A stretch of DNA of 64,000 nt from Chitinophaga rupis (GCF_900109685.1 NZ_FOBB01000003.1:434001-498000), one strand, 5' to 3'. Positions 44,458 through 54,898 are shown, numbered from the stretch's first letter. Made by a program: numbers and translations. Notes: a model not told the origin generated them from the sequence alone.

Positions 44458-45087
44458 ATGATCACCGTTACCATCCTATCCCTGAGTTTTTTAACGGCCA
44501 TTTCCTGCAGAATAAAGAAGGTAAAATCGCCGGATGCCGTGCGCCTTTTATGGTATGTGCACCTGGTTTTGCTGTTCTTTTCCGCGCTTTGCGTGTTAAT
44601 GATGCTGAATGGCTATGGCTTTAAAGGCGCTTTTACTGAGCGTGTGTTCCTTTCGCTGTATGCCGGCTCCGGCGTGATCCTGTATGGGTTAACGCCCCAG
44701 GATGCCAGTGGCAAATGGCTGTACCTGGCCTGCTTCTTTGGCTTTCCCTTTGTGCTGCTGTTTGGACTGCTGCTGCCGCCTTTGCGCATTTTAACCATTA
44801 TGGCGGGCGTGGCCCTGCTGTTTGATGGTAATGTGCGCCGCTACCCTATTGACGATGATTATACGCTGGAAACCCGCGATATGGGCATTTTATCCCGCTA
44901 CCCTAACTACAACATGGTAGCAGATAAATACTGGTTCTTTGAAAAAACCACTCCGGATGTGGTATCCAAGAACTATTCCCTGCAGGCGCTGCAAACGGCG
45001 CAAAAGAACGGGGACAGTGTGAAGATCAGCATACTGGCATTTGACAGGAGTAAAATGCGGTTTGATACGACGATCGCACTGCAGTAA
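44458..45087 (+). CDS. Membrane protein of unknown function
   Basis: A 209-aa protein with about four hydrophobic helices (near 1-17, 33-53, 62-77, 96-124) and a soluble C-terminal third with NYNMVADKYWFFEKTTPDVV and SILAFDRSKMRFDTTIALQ. No family was recognised. It is divergent from pdhB and has its own downstream terminator. Confidence 0.65.
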   Translation: MITVTILSLSFLTAISCRIKKVKSPDAVRLLWYVHLVLLFFSALCVLMMLNGYGFKGAFTERVFLSLYAGSGVILYGLTPQDASGKWLYLACFFGFPFVLLFGLLLPPLRILTIMAGVALLFDGNVRRYPIDDDYTLETRDMGILSRYPNYNMVADKYWFFEKTTPDVVSKNYSLQALQTAQKNGDSVKISILAFDRSKMRFDTTIALQ

Positions 45088-45094
45088 AGGAAGC

Positions 45095-45240
45095 AGGATG
45101 CGGAATTGGGATGCAGGGATGAGGTATGAGTTGGGATGCAGGAGATGGATTGATGGAAATGTGAGGTAAGAAGGACGAAGCAGGACAATGATGCATGTTG
45201 GGATGATTGGGAGTGGGATTGGAAATGAGCCTGATAGAAT
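45095..45240. repeat. Purine-rich GGGATGCAGG word repeat
   Basis: AGGATGCGGAATTGGGATGCAGGGATGAGG and TTGGGATGCAGGAGATGG recur, with further GGGATGATTGGGAGTGGGATTGG. It directly follows the membrane-protein stop and precedes a terminator. Confidence 0.6.
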
Positions 45241-45270
45241 ATTGATATGATCTTAATGATGATCGATATA

Positions 45271-45302
45271 AAAAATGCAGCGAAGAGGTTCGCTGCATTT
45301 TT
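45271..45302. terminator. Bidirectional terminator between membrane protein and thiolase
   Basis: AAAAATGCAGCGAA-gagg-TTCGCTGCATTTTT, a perfect 14-bp stem. Confidence 0.9.
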
Positions 45303-45329
45303 ATTTATGTACATTCCGTGTAGCCGTGC

Positions 45330-46502
45330 TTATACTTTCTCAATAATAATAGCACTGGCGCCGCCTCCGCCGTTACAGATCCCGGCTACGCCATAACGGC
45401 CGCCGTGCTGGTGCAGGATGGAATTGAGCGTTACCACAATCCGGGCGCCGCTGCAACCAATAGGATGGCCCAGGGATACGGCTCCGCCCCATACATTCAG
45501 CTTCTCGGGGTCTAACCCAAGGTCTTTCTGGTTGGCAATGGCCACGCAGGAAAACGCTTCGTTGATCTCTGCATAATCCATATCAGATATTTTAAGCTGC
45601 GCTTTGGCAAGTGCCCTGTTAATGGCCTTTACCGGCGTAGTGGTGAACCATTCGGGAGCCTGGGAAGCATCTGCAAAGCTGATGATCTTAGCCAGGGGCT
45701 TTAATCCCAGCGCTTTCAGCTTTTCGCCGCTTACCAGTACCACTGCAGCTGCACCGTCATTGATGTTGGAGGCATTGGCCGCTGTTACCGTTCCGTCTTT
45801 CTGGAAAGTGGGTTTCAGTGTGGGTATCTTTTCAAAATTCACCTTTTTGTAGTCTTCATCTTCCGTAACAGTTACTACCTGTTTGCCGGGCACTTCCACG
45901 GGGATGATCTCATTTTTGAAATATCCTTTTTCATATGCTGCGGCGGCGCGTTTGTAGCTGCTGGCAGCGTAGGCGTCCTGGTCTTCACGGGTGATCTTGT
46001 ATGCTGATGCGCAGATCTCAGCGGCATTGCCCATATGAAAATCCTTGTAGGGATCCCAGAGGCCATCCCGGAGAATACCGTCTATTACAGCGCCATGGCC
46101 CAGGCGATAACCTGTGCGGGCTTTATCCAGGTAATAGGGAATGTTGCTCATACTTTCCATGCCGCCGGCTATCACTACATCGTTATCTCCCAGCATAATG
46201 CTTTGCGCGCCCAGCATAATGGCTTTCATGCCGGAGGCGCATACTTTATTTACAGTAGTGCAGGGCACGTTGGTAGGAATGCCAGCATAAATACTGGCCT
46301 GGTTGGCAGGGGCCTGGCCCACATTAGCGCTGATCACATTGCCCATATATACTTCATTCACCTCTGTGGCGGCAATACCGGCTCTTTCCAGGGCTGCTTT
46401 TATAACGGTGGCGCCCAGCTGGGTAGCCGGTACAGCGGCCAGTGTGCCGCTTAATGCCCCGATGGGTGTACGAACCGTGGATACTATAAATACTTCTTTC
46501 AT
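45330..46502 (-). CDS. Acetyl-CoA C-acyltransferase (thiolase)
   Basis: A 390-aa thiolase that condenses or cleaves acyl-CoA (acetoacetyl-CoA or longer). Active-site Cys are in NKVCASGMKAI and GHPIGCSGARI, with the His in GHPIG and the covering motif NEAFSC. ATG 46502 (MKEVFIVSTVRTPIG) is the family start; the frame to 46604 adds a non-homologous 34-residue run. AtoB- versus FadA-type cannot be decided. Confidence 0.94.
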   Translation of the reverse strand: MKEVFIVSTVRTPIGALSGTLAAVPATQLGATVIKAALERAGIAATEVNEVYMGNVISANVGQAPANQASIYAGIPTNVPCTTVNKVCASGMKAIMLGAQSIMLGDNDVVIAGGMESMSNIPYYLDKARTGYRLGHGAVIDGILRDGLWDPYKDFHMGNAAEICASAYKITREDQDAYAASSYKRAAAAYEKGYFKNEIIPVEVPGKQVVTVTEDEDYKKVNFEKIPTLKPTFQKDGTVTAANASNINDGAAAVVLVSGEKLKALGLKPLAKIISFADASQAPEWFTTTPVKAINRALAKAQLKISDMDYAEINEAFSCVAIANQKDLGLDPEKLNVWGGAVSLGHPIGCSGARIVVTLNSILHQHGGRYGVAGICNGGGGASAIIIEKV

Positions 46503-46570
46503 AACATAAGATTGTTTGGCTTGAACATTCAAATATAAAGGAAAAGTAGGAAGCGGTAAGAAGGCTGCAT

Positions 46571-46608
46571 AAAAAAGAAAGGTGAAAAGCTGGTTGCTTT
46601 TCACCTTT
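46571..46608 (-). terminator. Terminator of the giant PKD gene
   Basis: On the minus strand AAAGGTGAAAAGC-aacca-GCTTTTCACCTTT, 13-bp stem, followed by CTTTTTT. Confidence 0.85.
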
Positions 46609-46627
46609 CAAAATTTTGTGTATGTGC

Positions 46628-49600
46628 TTATTGCAATATAATGCGCATAGCTTTTTGCTTGCCGTAACCGGCTACTTCCAGGTAGTAGATGCCCTTAGGC
46701 AAGGTACCCAGGTCTATTTCCGTAAGCTGGTCTTTTACCTGCTTGCGGTACAGGGTGTTACCTTTTGTATCATGTACAATAAGATCCACCGGTTTTAACA
46801 GTGGTTTTTCAAAACGTACATATACCAGGCCGGCTGTGGGGTTCGGGAAGGCGCGTACAACGTTCTCACCTACCGTTACATCCGGTACTGCGGTGATCAC
46901 CATATTCACTGTAGTGGAGGTGCTGCGGCAGGTACCGCCATTGCTTACAATCACATAATACTGCCCGTTGGCTTTTGCGCGGATGACTGCCGTAGTGGCG
47001 CCGGTTAAGGCTGCGCCGTTAAAGTACCATTGGTAGGTGAGCGCTTTGCCTGCAAACAGGCTATCGCCCCGTTGCTGTAAAGTAGCTACCGGCATATTTA
47101 CTACAGCAAATTTTGATGACCAGTCGGTAGTATCTGCCGGGAAACTGCTTACTATTCTTACCCTGTAATCCTGCCCACAGGGAATGGTATCCGGTATGCT
47201 AACCTTTACGGATATACGCGGATCAGTACCCGGTATAGTAGCAAGGTTTGTTACCGTTCCATCCAGCTCGCCGGCCTTTTTACCGCCGGTATTGTCGCCT
47301 TGCAGCAGCTGAATGGTGAATATGTTATTGCTGTTAAAGGAATGATCGAAGCTGGCAGTTACAGCAAGGCTGTCGTTAGCATTAACCGTAGTGGTATTGC
47401 CAACGCTGGCCGGGTTTTCGGGTTCAGCAGCCTGTGTTATGCGGATGGTATCTGACACCACCGTATTATTACAAGTGGTTACTTTTACCCAGTAAGTGCC
47501 TGCTTGCGTTACCGTAATAGTGGGAGTGTTAGCACCGGTAGACCATAGGTAAGTGTCGCCGGAGTTATTCGGCTTGCGTGCATCCAACAGCAGGCTGCTG
47601 CCGGCGGCAAGTGTGGTGTCTGCACCCAGGTTTACAAGCACTGGTGCAAAGTAAATGGTCGTGAATGCAGTATCACGCCCACCTGCGCTGTTCACTATCA
47701 GCAGGCTAACGGTATAAGTGCCACGCTGGCTGTAAGTATGCACCGGGCTCTGTGCCGTATCTGTTGTGTTATCGCCAAAGCTCCATTGGCGGCTGATGAT
47801 AGAAGTCCCTGCATTTGTGGTACTTTGGTTGGTGAATTTCACCGTAGTGCACTGTAATTTATCAGCAAAAAATTTAGCTTCCAGCTTGGCCGGTATACTA
47901 TCGGCATATACGTGAATAGTATCCGACACAGATCCGTTACAATAGTACACGGTTACACTGTAAGTGCCCGGAGTGGTAATAGCAATAACAGGGTTGGTTT
48001 CACCGGTAGACCATGTACGGGTGGTGTTTGGATAATCGGCGCCCAGCATCACAGTATTACCCGGGTAAAGGATTATGTCTGCGCCCAGCTCCAGGTTAGG
48101 TTTATTAATCAGCTCAACAAAGTGGGTGGCAGTATCCGTAGCGCCCTGGCTGTCGGTCACTACCAGCGTTACCAGGTATTGCCCATCTGCAGCATACAAA
48201 TGCTGAGGGCTTTGCGTGGTATCAGTGGTGCCGTCGCCAAAAGACCATTCCCATTTTACAATGGGTTGTAGTGCCGTGCTTTCATCCAGGAAGTACACGC
48301 TGGTACAGTTGCGGCCCTGTATGCCAATGGCTGCATTTATACCGACCGGGTTAACGAAGCTGATATTGATGGTGTCTGCCGCGCTGGTACCGCACCAACG
48401 GTCTGTAACCCTTAGTGCATATGTACCTGGTTGTGTTATGGTAATAGCGGCAGTGGTATCGCCGGTAGACCAATGGAAGCTGTAGTGGCTTCCTGCCGGA
48501 TAAGGCGCCGACAGGCGTATGGAACCGCCGGGGCGCAGGGTATCAATATCCTGCCCCAGGTTCACGGCTATTGCAGTATTGACAATAAGCTTGATGGCCG
48601 TATCCTGCTTACCGCTGTTATCCGTCACTACCAGGGTAACAATATAGTCTCCCGGCTGGCTATATGTATGAACAGGATTGGGCAGCGTATCGGTAGTGTT
48701 ATCACCGAACTGCCATGCCCAATGGTTGATGCTGCCCGTTGTTATTTTGCTGGTATCTGTAAACCGGTAGGTGCGGCAGCCTGTTTGCAGGAATCCAAAA
48801 CCTGCCTGCAGTCCGCTACTGGCCGGCGGCACAGCCGGTATGGTTACTGTAATAGTATCTGTAACTGTAGTGCCACAGGTGGTAACTTTTACCCAGTAGC
48901 TGCCGGATGTATACACTACAATAACAGGCTGGGTGCTGCCGGTAGACCACAGGTAAGCGTCGCCGGAGTTGTTGGGCTTGCGCGCATCCAGCAGCAGGCT
49001 GTCTCCGGCGGCTGCCAGGGTGGTATCTGCACCAAGATCTACAAGCAATGGTGCAAAGTAAAGCTTGGTGGTGGCGGTATCCCGTTTTCCAGTACTGTTC
49101 ACTACCACCAGGCTAACTGTATATTCACCACGCTGGCTATAGGTATGCAGCGGGTTTTGTGCGGTGTCGGTAGTATTATCACCAAAGCTCCATTGACGGC
49201 TGGTGATGGTTGTACCGGCAGCTGTGGTGCTTTGATCCGTGAAGCGTACGGTGGTGCATTGTTCTTTATCGGCGGTGAATTGGGCAGTGGGGTTATTGGC
49301 TATTACCGTATCCTGCGCGGTTACTACAATGGTATCTTTGGAAACAAGTGCGTCACACTGATCCGGATTCATGATCTCCACCCAATAAGTACCTATCTGC
49401 GTCACATTGATAGTACGCGTTATTTCTCCGGTAGACCATGAGTACCGCATACCTGGCGCCATGGAATTTGCGGTGCCTAATACGATACTATCACCCGGAT
49501 GCAATGTAGTATCCGCTCCTAACCTGGCTATGGGTATTCTGTCAATGAAAATGATCTGATGAGCAGTATCGCTTTCACCCAGGTTGTTAATAATTATTAG

Positions 49601-51787
49601 CTGTACATTAAAAGATCCGTTATTATTATAAGTATGTATGGGATGCTGTAGCGTGTCTGTTCCACCATCTCCAAAATCCCAGTACCATTTGGTGAGCGCG
49701 GCTCCGGGTGCGGTACTTTTATCTTCAAAAAATATCACGCCGCAATAATGATTTGTTATAAAATGAGCCTGCGGCTGAGTAGATGAAGATGCGGCCTGTA
49801 CCCGGATGGTATCTGAAGCAGTTACAAAACAGGTATCATAGGTTAATCTTAACCAGTAGGTACCACCCGCTGATACTGTAATCGTTTTAGTAGTTTCACC
49901 AGTAGACCATAAGTATTTATTAGCAGTATCTCTTATGTCTATACCGTTCACCGGGCCCAGTGTAACGGGTCCATGTTTAACAGTGGTATCCGGCCCCAGC
50001 TCAACTAATGGTATGTTAGAAAAAACGGATGTATAGGCCGTATCACGCTGGTTTTTGCTATCGGTAACCACCAGTCTCACATCATAGTAGCCTCCCTGCG
50101 TATAGGCGTGTACCGGGTTTTGCTTAACATCTGAATAGCCATCTCCAAAAGTCCATAGCCGGTTAACAATAGATGCACCAGTAACTATGGAGCTATCTAT
50201 AAACTGTACATTTGAACAATTAACTTGTTTAAGGTTGATGTGGGCTTTAAGGCTATAAACAGGTGTGGTATCTGCAAGTATATTAATGGTATCTGCTGCT
50301 GAACCTATACAATAACTCATCCGCAGCCAGTAGGTGCCGGGAGTGGCCACTTTTATAGTTTTGGTGGTATCGCCGGTAGACCACAGGTATTGCGGCTTAC
50401 CGCTGGAATACTGTGTCAGGGTAATGGTATCGCCTCTGGCAAGCATAGCATCCGGCCCCAGATTTACAGGGGGTATTTCGATAGGCACTAAAGTGCGTAT
50501 GGTTGAATCTGTATGGCCATTATTTGCGCTTACATACAATTTTACGGTATATGGCTCATTTGCCGGGTAAGTATGTACAGGATTTTGAACGGTATCTGTT
50601 GTACCATCTCCAAAAACCCAATACCATTGATTAGCTTGCCCATTGCTCACAAATGAGCTGTCAGCAAAATAAACCGTATTACAGCTTCTCGCCATAATAC
50701 CCATCCTGGCTCTTACAGAAGGAGGTCCCTCTATTACGCTCACCCAAATACTGTCTTGTGCTAAATCTCCGTCTTTTATTACTGTTACACTGTACTTGCC
50801 CGACTTTGTTACCTTAATGGTTTGCGTAGTTCCTTCCCGCCAGATATATCGAGCGCCCGGGTTACCGGCATCCAATATCAGGGTATCTCCTCTAAAAATG
50901 GTGGTATCATTGCCTAGTTCCAATGTAACAGCGGATGCACGGACATATACTAACGTAGATTGAAGGGTATCACAATATCCACGGTCATCCTCCTTTAGCC
51001 GGGTAGTAAAAATAGCCTGGTAGCTACCCGGCTTTGTGTAATGATGAATAAATTTGGTTCCATTCAATATAGCATCGGGATTGGTAATGGTATCGATCTT
51101 CCCATCTTTCCAATCAATAAAAAAACGGTCTATTGCCTGTCTACTGTAAGGAATATTTACATTCAGCATTCTTTTATAAAACCCATAATCCCAATAAGTA
51201 GCAGCAGGATCAACCATTACCTGGGTTTTGGCGGTAGTTAGTGAAACATTCGCATTATCCTGCAGGGTTTGGCCGCATGCTTCATAGGTTACACTATAGG
51301 TGCCCGGTGTACTTACCCAAATGTTGGCAGTAGTATCACCTGTAGACCAGCGATAAGTACCAAAAGTATCACCATAAGGGCCTGCTCCTTTATTTGTGAT
51401 CATGACACTGGGAGGCCCGGCATAAATATTACATAACAGGTATTCATTCCCTATGTTCAGGCTAGGCTGCACAGATACGATCTGGGGGAAATAATAATTG
51501 TCTTTAATGGCTTTATTACCCATGTTATCCCAAACGGCGAGGGACACCCGGAAGCTGCCTTTCTTTGTATAAATATGTACCGGGTTCTGAAGCGATGAAG
51601 TATCGCCATCTCCGAAATTCCACAGCCATACCGTGATCGGGTTAGGGCCGGTGCTCAGATCCTGGAAGGATACTGTAAGCGGGCCACAACCAATTGTTTT
51701 GTCATAGCTAAAATCCGCGTTAATGCCCTGTCCAAACAACAGTATACGGGCCCATAAAAAAACAAACAATAGTAAAAATCGCTTCAT
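46628..51787 (-). CDS. Giant PKD-repeat surface protein with T9SS sorting domain
   Basis: A 1719-aa secreted protein. The signal peptide (MKRFLLLFVFLWARILLFGQ) is followed by at least eight PKD domains, recognisable by W-x-FGDG/N with a later HTY (for example WNFGDGDTSS, WVFGDGTTDT, WSFGDNTTDT). Between them sit smaller modules with LWSTGDTT or similar and GTYWVKVTTC. The last ~75 residues (RAFPNPTAGLVYVRFE ... GIYYLEVAGYGKQKAMRIIL) are a type A C-terminal sorting domain for type IX secretion. It is likely a cell-surface adhesin or a filamentous structure; the ligand is unknown. ATG 51787 is used, not the TTG at 51793. Confidence 0.93.
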   Translation of the reverse strand: MKRFLLLFVFLWARILLFGQGINADFSYDKTIGCGPLTVSFQDLSTGPNPITVWLWNFGDGDTSSLQNPVHIYTKKGSFRVSLAVWDNMGNKAIKDNYYFPQIVSVQPSLNIGNEYLLCNIYAGPPSVMITNKGAGPYGDTFGTYRWSTGDTTANIWVSTPGTYSVTYEACGQTLQDNANVSLTTAKTQVMVDPAATYWDYGFYKRMLNVNIPYSRQAIDRFFIDWKDGKIDTITNPDAILNGTKFIHHYTKPGSYQAIFTTRLKEDDRGYCDTLQSTLVYVRASAVTLELGNDTTIFRGDTLILDAGNPGARYIWREGTTQTIKVTKSGKYSVTVIKDGDLAQDSIWVSVIEGPPSVRARMGIMARSCNTVYFADSSFVSNGQANQWYWVFGDGTTDTVQNPVHTYPANEPYTVKLYVSANNGHTDSTIRTLVPIEIPPVNLGPDAMLARGDTITLTQYSSGKPQYLWSTGDTTKTIKVATPGTYWLRMSYCIGSAADTINILADTTPVYSLKAHINLKQVNCSNVQFIDSSIVTGASIVNRLWTFGDGYSDVKQNPVHAYTQGGYYDVRLVVTDSKNQRDTAYTSVFSNIPLVELGPDTTVKHGPVTLGPVNGIDIRDTANKYLWSTGETTKTITVSAGGTYWLRLTYDTCFVTASDTIRVQAASSSTQPQAHFITNHYCGVIFFEDKSTAPGAALTKWYWDFGDGGTDTLQHPIHTYNNNGSFNVQLIIINNLGESDTAHQIIFIDRIPIARLGADTTLHPGDSIVLGTANSMAPGMRYSWSTGEITRTINVTQIGTYWVEIMNPDQCDALVSKDTIVVTAQDTVIANNPTAQFTADKEQCTTVRFTDQSTTAAGTTITSRQWSFGDNTTDTAQNPLHTYSQRGEYTVSLVVVNSTGKRDTATTKLYFAPLLVDLGADTTLAAAGDSLLLDARKPNNSGDAYLWSTGSTQPVIVVYTSGSYWVKVTTCGTTVTDTITVTIPAVPPASSGLQAGFGFLQTGCRTYRFTDTSKITTGSINHWAWQFGDNTTDTLPNPVHTYSQPGDYIVTLVVTDNSGKQDTAIKLIVNTAIAVNLGQDIDTLRPGGSIRLSAPYPAGSHYSFHWSTGDTTAAITITQPGTYALRVTDRWCGTSAADTINISFVNPVGINAAIGIQGRNCTSVYFLDESTALQPIVKWEWSFGDGTTDTTQSPQHLYAADGQYLVTLVVTDSQGATDTATHFVELINKPNLELGADIILYPGNTVMLGADYPNTTRTWSTGETNPVIAITTPGTYSVTVYYCNGSVSDTIHVYADSIPAKLEAKFFADKLQCTTVKFTNQSTTNAGTSIISRQWSFGDNTTDTAQSPVHTYSQRGTYTVSLLIVNSAGGRDTAFTTIYFAPVLVNLGADTTLAAGSSLLLDARKPNNSGDTYLWSTGANTPTITVTQAGTYWVKVTTCNNTVVSDTIRITQAAEPENPASVGNTTTVNANDSLAVTASFDHSFNSNNIFTIQLLQGDNTGGKKAGELDGTVTNLATIPGTDPRISVKVSIPDTIPCGQDYRVRIVSSFPADTTDWSSKFAVVNMPVATLQQRGDSLFAGKALTYQWYFNGAALTGATTAVIRAKANGQYYVIVSNGGTCRSTSTTVNMVITAVPDVTVGENVVRAFPNPTAGLVYVRFEKPLLKPVDLIVHDTKGNTLYRKQVKDQLTEIDLGTLPKGIYYLEVAGYGKQKAMRIILQ

Positions 51788-51891
51788 ACTCAAGGGTATA
51801 GGGTGAGAAAATGGAAATTGTATTGTCCTAAGAAGCGGTAAAATTACTCAAATAACTAATAGGTCAGCCACTATTACCTTTTATATACAAC

Positions 51892-51936
51892 AAAAAGGTG
51901 AAGAATGAAACGGCCATCGTTCCATCCTCCACCTTT
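51892..51936 (-). terminator. Imperfect terminator hairpin of the 268-aa PKD gene
   Basis: AAAGGTG / CACCTTT outer arms with an imperfect stem inside and a T tract on the minus strand. Confidence 0.55.
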
Positions 51937-51960
51937 CCGTGAATGTATATGATACCTAAA

Positions 51961-52767
51961 TTACTGGCGCACCGTTACCTTACGGGTTACGATATCCGCG
52001 CAGCTGTTCTGGTATTCCATGTGCACTTCTATGGTATAATCGCCTGATACTGCATACTCATGGTCAAAAGTGAGCGCATGGCGGTTCTTTTCTACCAGGG
52101 TTTGGGAAGTATTATCCCCCCAGTTCAGCCACAGGCGATAGGGTACATTTTCGTAAGCCGGCATTACGGTCAGGTCTACCTGACGGCTGCATAACCAGGT
52201 ATAGGAAATGTCGGCCAGGGTTTCGCTTACACGGGCAATTACCACAGTAGTATCGCTCAGCGTTTGACCGCATACGTTATAGGTTACGGAATAGGTACCG
52301 GGGGCGCAGGCACGCAGGGTGCTGGTAGTATCACCGGTAGACCATAAGTACCATCCTGGGTCATGGTGGCCCTGCGCCATGGCTGTATTGCTGATAATAG
52401 GACAATAGTTACGGCACAAAGGGTGCTGCACGCCAAGGTCCAATATGGGAAGAATATCAATTTCCTGGTAGCTGAACACTTTCATGGAGGTAGCTCCCGA
52501 AGGCAGTACCATGGTTAACCTTACCACATAGTGGCCGGGTGTGTTAAAGGTGTGTGTAGGCTGCGGGCCGGAGGCGGTACCGCCATCCCCAAATTCCCAA
52601 AGCCAGTCAATCACAGACAGGGAAGAAGATGAATTCACATCAAACGTAATCTTCTTAGGCGCGCAACCAATGGTGTCAGTTGCTTTGATCTTAAAGTCGA
52701 AATTCTGCGCCTTTAAACCGGAAATTGCAAAACATGAGCATGCAATCAGTAATAACAATCTTTTCAT
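51961..52767 (-). CDS. PKD-domain secreted protein lacking a sorting domain
   Basis: A 268-aa protein with signal peptide (to ~GLKAQ), one PKD domain (WEFGDGGTASGPQPTHTF), a WSTGDTTSTLRACAPGTYSV module close to those of the giant neighbour, and a second beta domain with WLNWGDNTSQTL. Both share the layout PKD, then WSTGDTT, then GTYSVTYxxCGQTLxD, so it looks like a copy of the giant's N-terminal ~270 residues. Without a sorting domain it may stay periplasmic or join the giant protein. It starts upstream of it on the same strand. Confidence 0.85.
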   Translation of the reverse strand: MKRLLLLIACSCFAISGLKAQNFDFKIKATDTIGCAPKKITFDVNSSSSLSVIDWLWEFGDGGTASGPQPTHTFNTPGHYVVRLTMVLPSGATSMKVFSYQEIDILPILDLGVQHPLCRNYCPIISNTAMAQGHHDPGWYLWSTGDTTSTLRACAPGTYSVTYNVCGQTLSDTTVVIARVSETLADISYTWLCSRQVDLTVMPAYENVPYRLWLNWGDNTSQTLVEKNRHALTFDHEYAVSGDYTIEVHMEYQNSCADIVTRKVTVRQ

Positions 52768-52939
52768 TAGGCTTAAGGAATAGGGTGAAAAATTATGTAA
52801 ATATATAAAAATTAATATGTAAAATTAATAAAATTAGTACAAAACAATATACTAAAACCGTCCATATGCCCACCCTCCGGGATAATTAGCGCCAAAAGGT
52901 GTAAATTACCTATGTTTGCAGTTTGCATTCTTCCAGACC

Positions 52940-54898
52940 TTGATAGCACAACATACCATACAACAGATCCTGAGCCGCATAGATATTGTGGAGATCGTAG
53001 GCTCTTTCGTGAAGCTGAAAAAAAGGGGGACCAACTACCTGGGCCTCTGCCCTTTTCATAATGAAAAGTCGCCCTCCTTCACGGTTTCACCCAGCAAGGA
53101 GATCTATAAATGTTTCGGCTGCGGAGCCAGTGGCAATACCATCAGCTTCCTCATGGAGCATGAGAAGTACTCCTATGTGGAGGCCCTGCGCTGGCTGGCC
53201 CAGAAATACAATGTAGAAATTGAGGAGAAAGAGGTTAGCGCAGAAGTAAAGCAGCAGCAGCTCCTGGCCGACAGCCTGTATATCATCAACAACTTTGCCC
53301 GGGAATATTTTACCAAAACCCTGCTGGAAACAGAGGAAGGGCAGAATATAGGGCTCAGCTATTTTGAGGAACGGGGTTTTACAAAGGAAACCATCCAGAA
53401 ATTCCAGCTGGGCTATTGCAGCAATGAGCGTGACGCGTTTGCACGCACCGCCCTGGAAAAAGGCTATAACCTGGACTACCTGCAAAAGACCGGCCTGGTT
53501 ACCATCCGGAATGAGCAGCCGGCGGATAACTACCGAGGCCGCGTTATTTTTCCCATTCACAACCAATCCGGCAAAGTGCTGGGTTTTGGCGCGCGTATCC
53601 TGGTTAAGAACGACCGGGCGCCCAAATACATTAACTCTCCTGAAAACGAGATCTATGTAAAAAGCAAGGTGCTGTACGGCACCTATTTTGCCCGCCATGC
53701 CATTGACCGACTGAACGAATGCTTGCTGGTAGAGGGTTATACCGACGTAATTTCCCTGCACCAGGCCGGCATTGAGAACGTGGTGGCCTCCAGCGGTACC
53801 TCCCTGACAGTGGACCAGCTACGGCTGGTAAAGAAATATACCAATAACCTCACCATCCTGTATGACGGGGACAGTGCAGGTGTAAAAGCAGCGCTGCGCG
53901 GCCTGGATATGGCCGTGGAAGAAGGCCTGAACGTGAAGCTGGTGCTGATACCGGACAAGGAAGACCCGGACAGTTATGTGCAGAAGATAGGCGCACCCGC
54001 TTTCCGGCAGTTCGTGGAAACCAATAAGCAGGATTTTGTACTGTTTAAGCTGCAAACGTCCATGCAGGACATTGGCAACGACAGCAACCGTAAAAGTCAG
54101 CTGGTAAATGAAATTGCGGAAACCATTTCCAAAATTGATAAGGTAGAGGATTTCACGCGCCAGCAAGACTACATACGCCAGTGCAGCCAGCTCTTGAAGA
54201 TTGATGAGCAGGGCATGATAACGCTGGTGAATAAATTCATCCGCGAGCGGCTGCATAAACGGGAGCAGCAGCTAGCCAAGAATGCCCCTCCGGAAGATGA
54301 TCAGCTGAGCGATGAGGCCATTGCCGCCATGGAAGCGGCTGAAGGCAACTTTGATGTGATCTTTCCTACGGATGAAAAACAGGAAAGAGAGCTGGTGAAG
54401 ATCTTACTGCGCTTTGGAGATATGCCTTTCAGCGAAGAAGAAAAGAACAGTGTTGCCGATTATGTATTTCATTTGCCGTATGATTTTGAATCGCTGGCAG
54501 ATAGTGAGATCGTAAAGAAAATACTGCGGGAATATAAATCCAGGTACGATGAAGGCTCCACCCCGGATAAAAAATGGTTCCTGTACCATGAGGATGCCGA
54601 CATCTCCAAACAAACGGCCCTGATACTGGAAGATAAGGAGGCGGACCTGAGCATAAACTGGAAAGAACGTTTTGAAATAGATACTGTTTGCGGGGATAAT
54701 GCTTACCTGCGCGACACCATCAGCACCACCAACTACCTGATACTACGTAAGATCAAAAAGCTGATCCTGGAAAACCAGCAGGAGATGGAAAAGGCGGAGA
54801 CCTTTGATATGCAGATGAAGTGTGTTGAAGTGCATCAGCATTTGAAACAGCTTGAAATGGAGCTAACACAAGGGATCGGGACGGTGATCTTCAGATAG
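52940..54898 (+). CDS. dnaG: DNA primase
   Basis: DnaG makes RNA primers for replication. The N-terminal CHC2 zinc-binding domain has GLCPFHNEKSPSF and KCFGCGASGN; the TOPRIM core has LLVEGYTDVIS and LYDGDSAGVKAAL; a C-terminal DnaB-binding region follows. Total 652 aa. The best start is TTG 52940 (MIAQHTIQQILSRID), which matches the usual N-terminus; the frame to TTG 52916 adds eight residues. An out-of-frame ATG at 52912 cannot be used. It is monocistronic. Confidence 0.94.
   Translation: MIAQHTIQQILSRIDIVEIVGSFVKLKKRGTNYLGLCPFHNEKSPSFTVSPSKEIYKCFGCGASGNTISFLMEHEKYSYVEALRWLAQKYNVEIEEKEVSAEVKQQQLLADSLYIINNFAREYFTKTLLETEEGQNIGLSYFEERGFTKETIQKFQLGYCSNERDAFARTALEKGYNLDYLQKTGLVTIRNEQPADNYRGRVIFPIHNQSGKVLGFGARILVKNDRAPKYINSPENEIYVKSKVLYGTYFARHAIDRLNECLLVEGYTDVISLHQAGIENVVASSGTSLTVDQLRLVKKYTNNLTILYDGDSAGVKAALRGLDMAVEEGLNVKLVLIPDKEDPDSYVQKIGAPAFRQFVETNKQDFVLFKLQTSMQDIGNDSNRKSQLVNEIAETISKIDKVEDFTRQQDYIRQCSQLLKIDEQGMITLVNKFIRERLHKREQQLAKNAPPEDDQLSDEAIAAMEAAEGNFDVIFPTDEKQERELVKILLRFGDMPFSEEEKNSVADYVFHLPYDFESLADSEIVKKILREYKSRYDEGSTPDKKWFLYHEDADISKQTALILEDKEADLSINWKERFEIDTVCGDNAYLRDTISTTNYLILRKIKKLILENQQEMEKAETFDMQMKCVEVHQHLKQLEMELTQGIGTVIFR

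Noticed and set aside
46503..46604. Signal peptide on the thiolase from ATG 46604
   Set aside because: The hydrophobic run is a chance extension; thiolases are cytoplasmic and the family start is at 46502.
48431..49441. 336-aa open frame on the plus strand within the giant PKD gene
   Set aside because: Antisense to a well-supported coding frame; it follows the repeat composition and has no family pattern.
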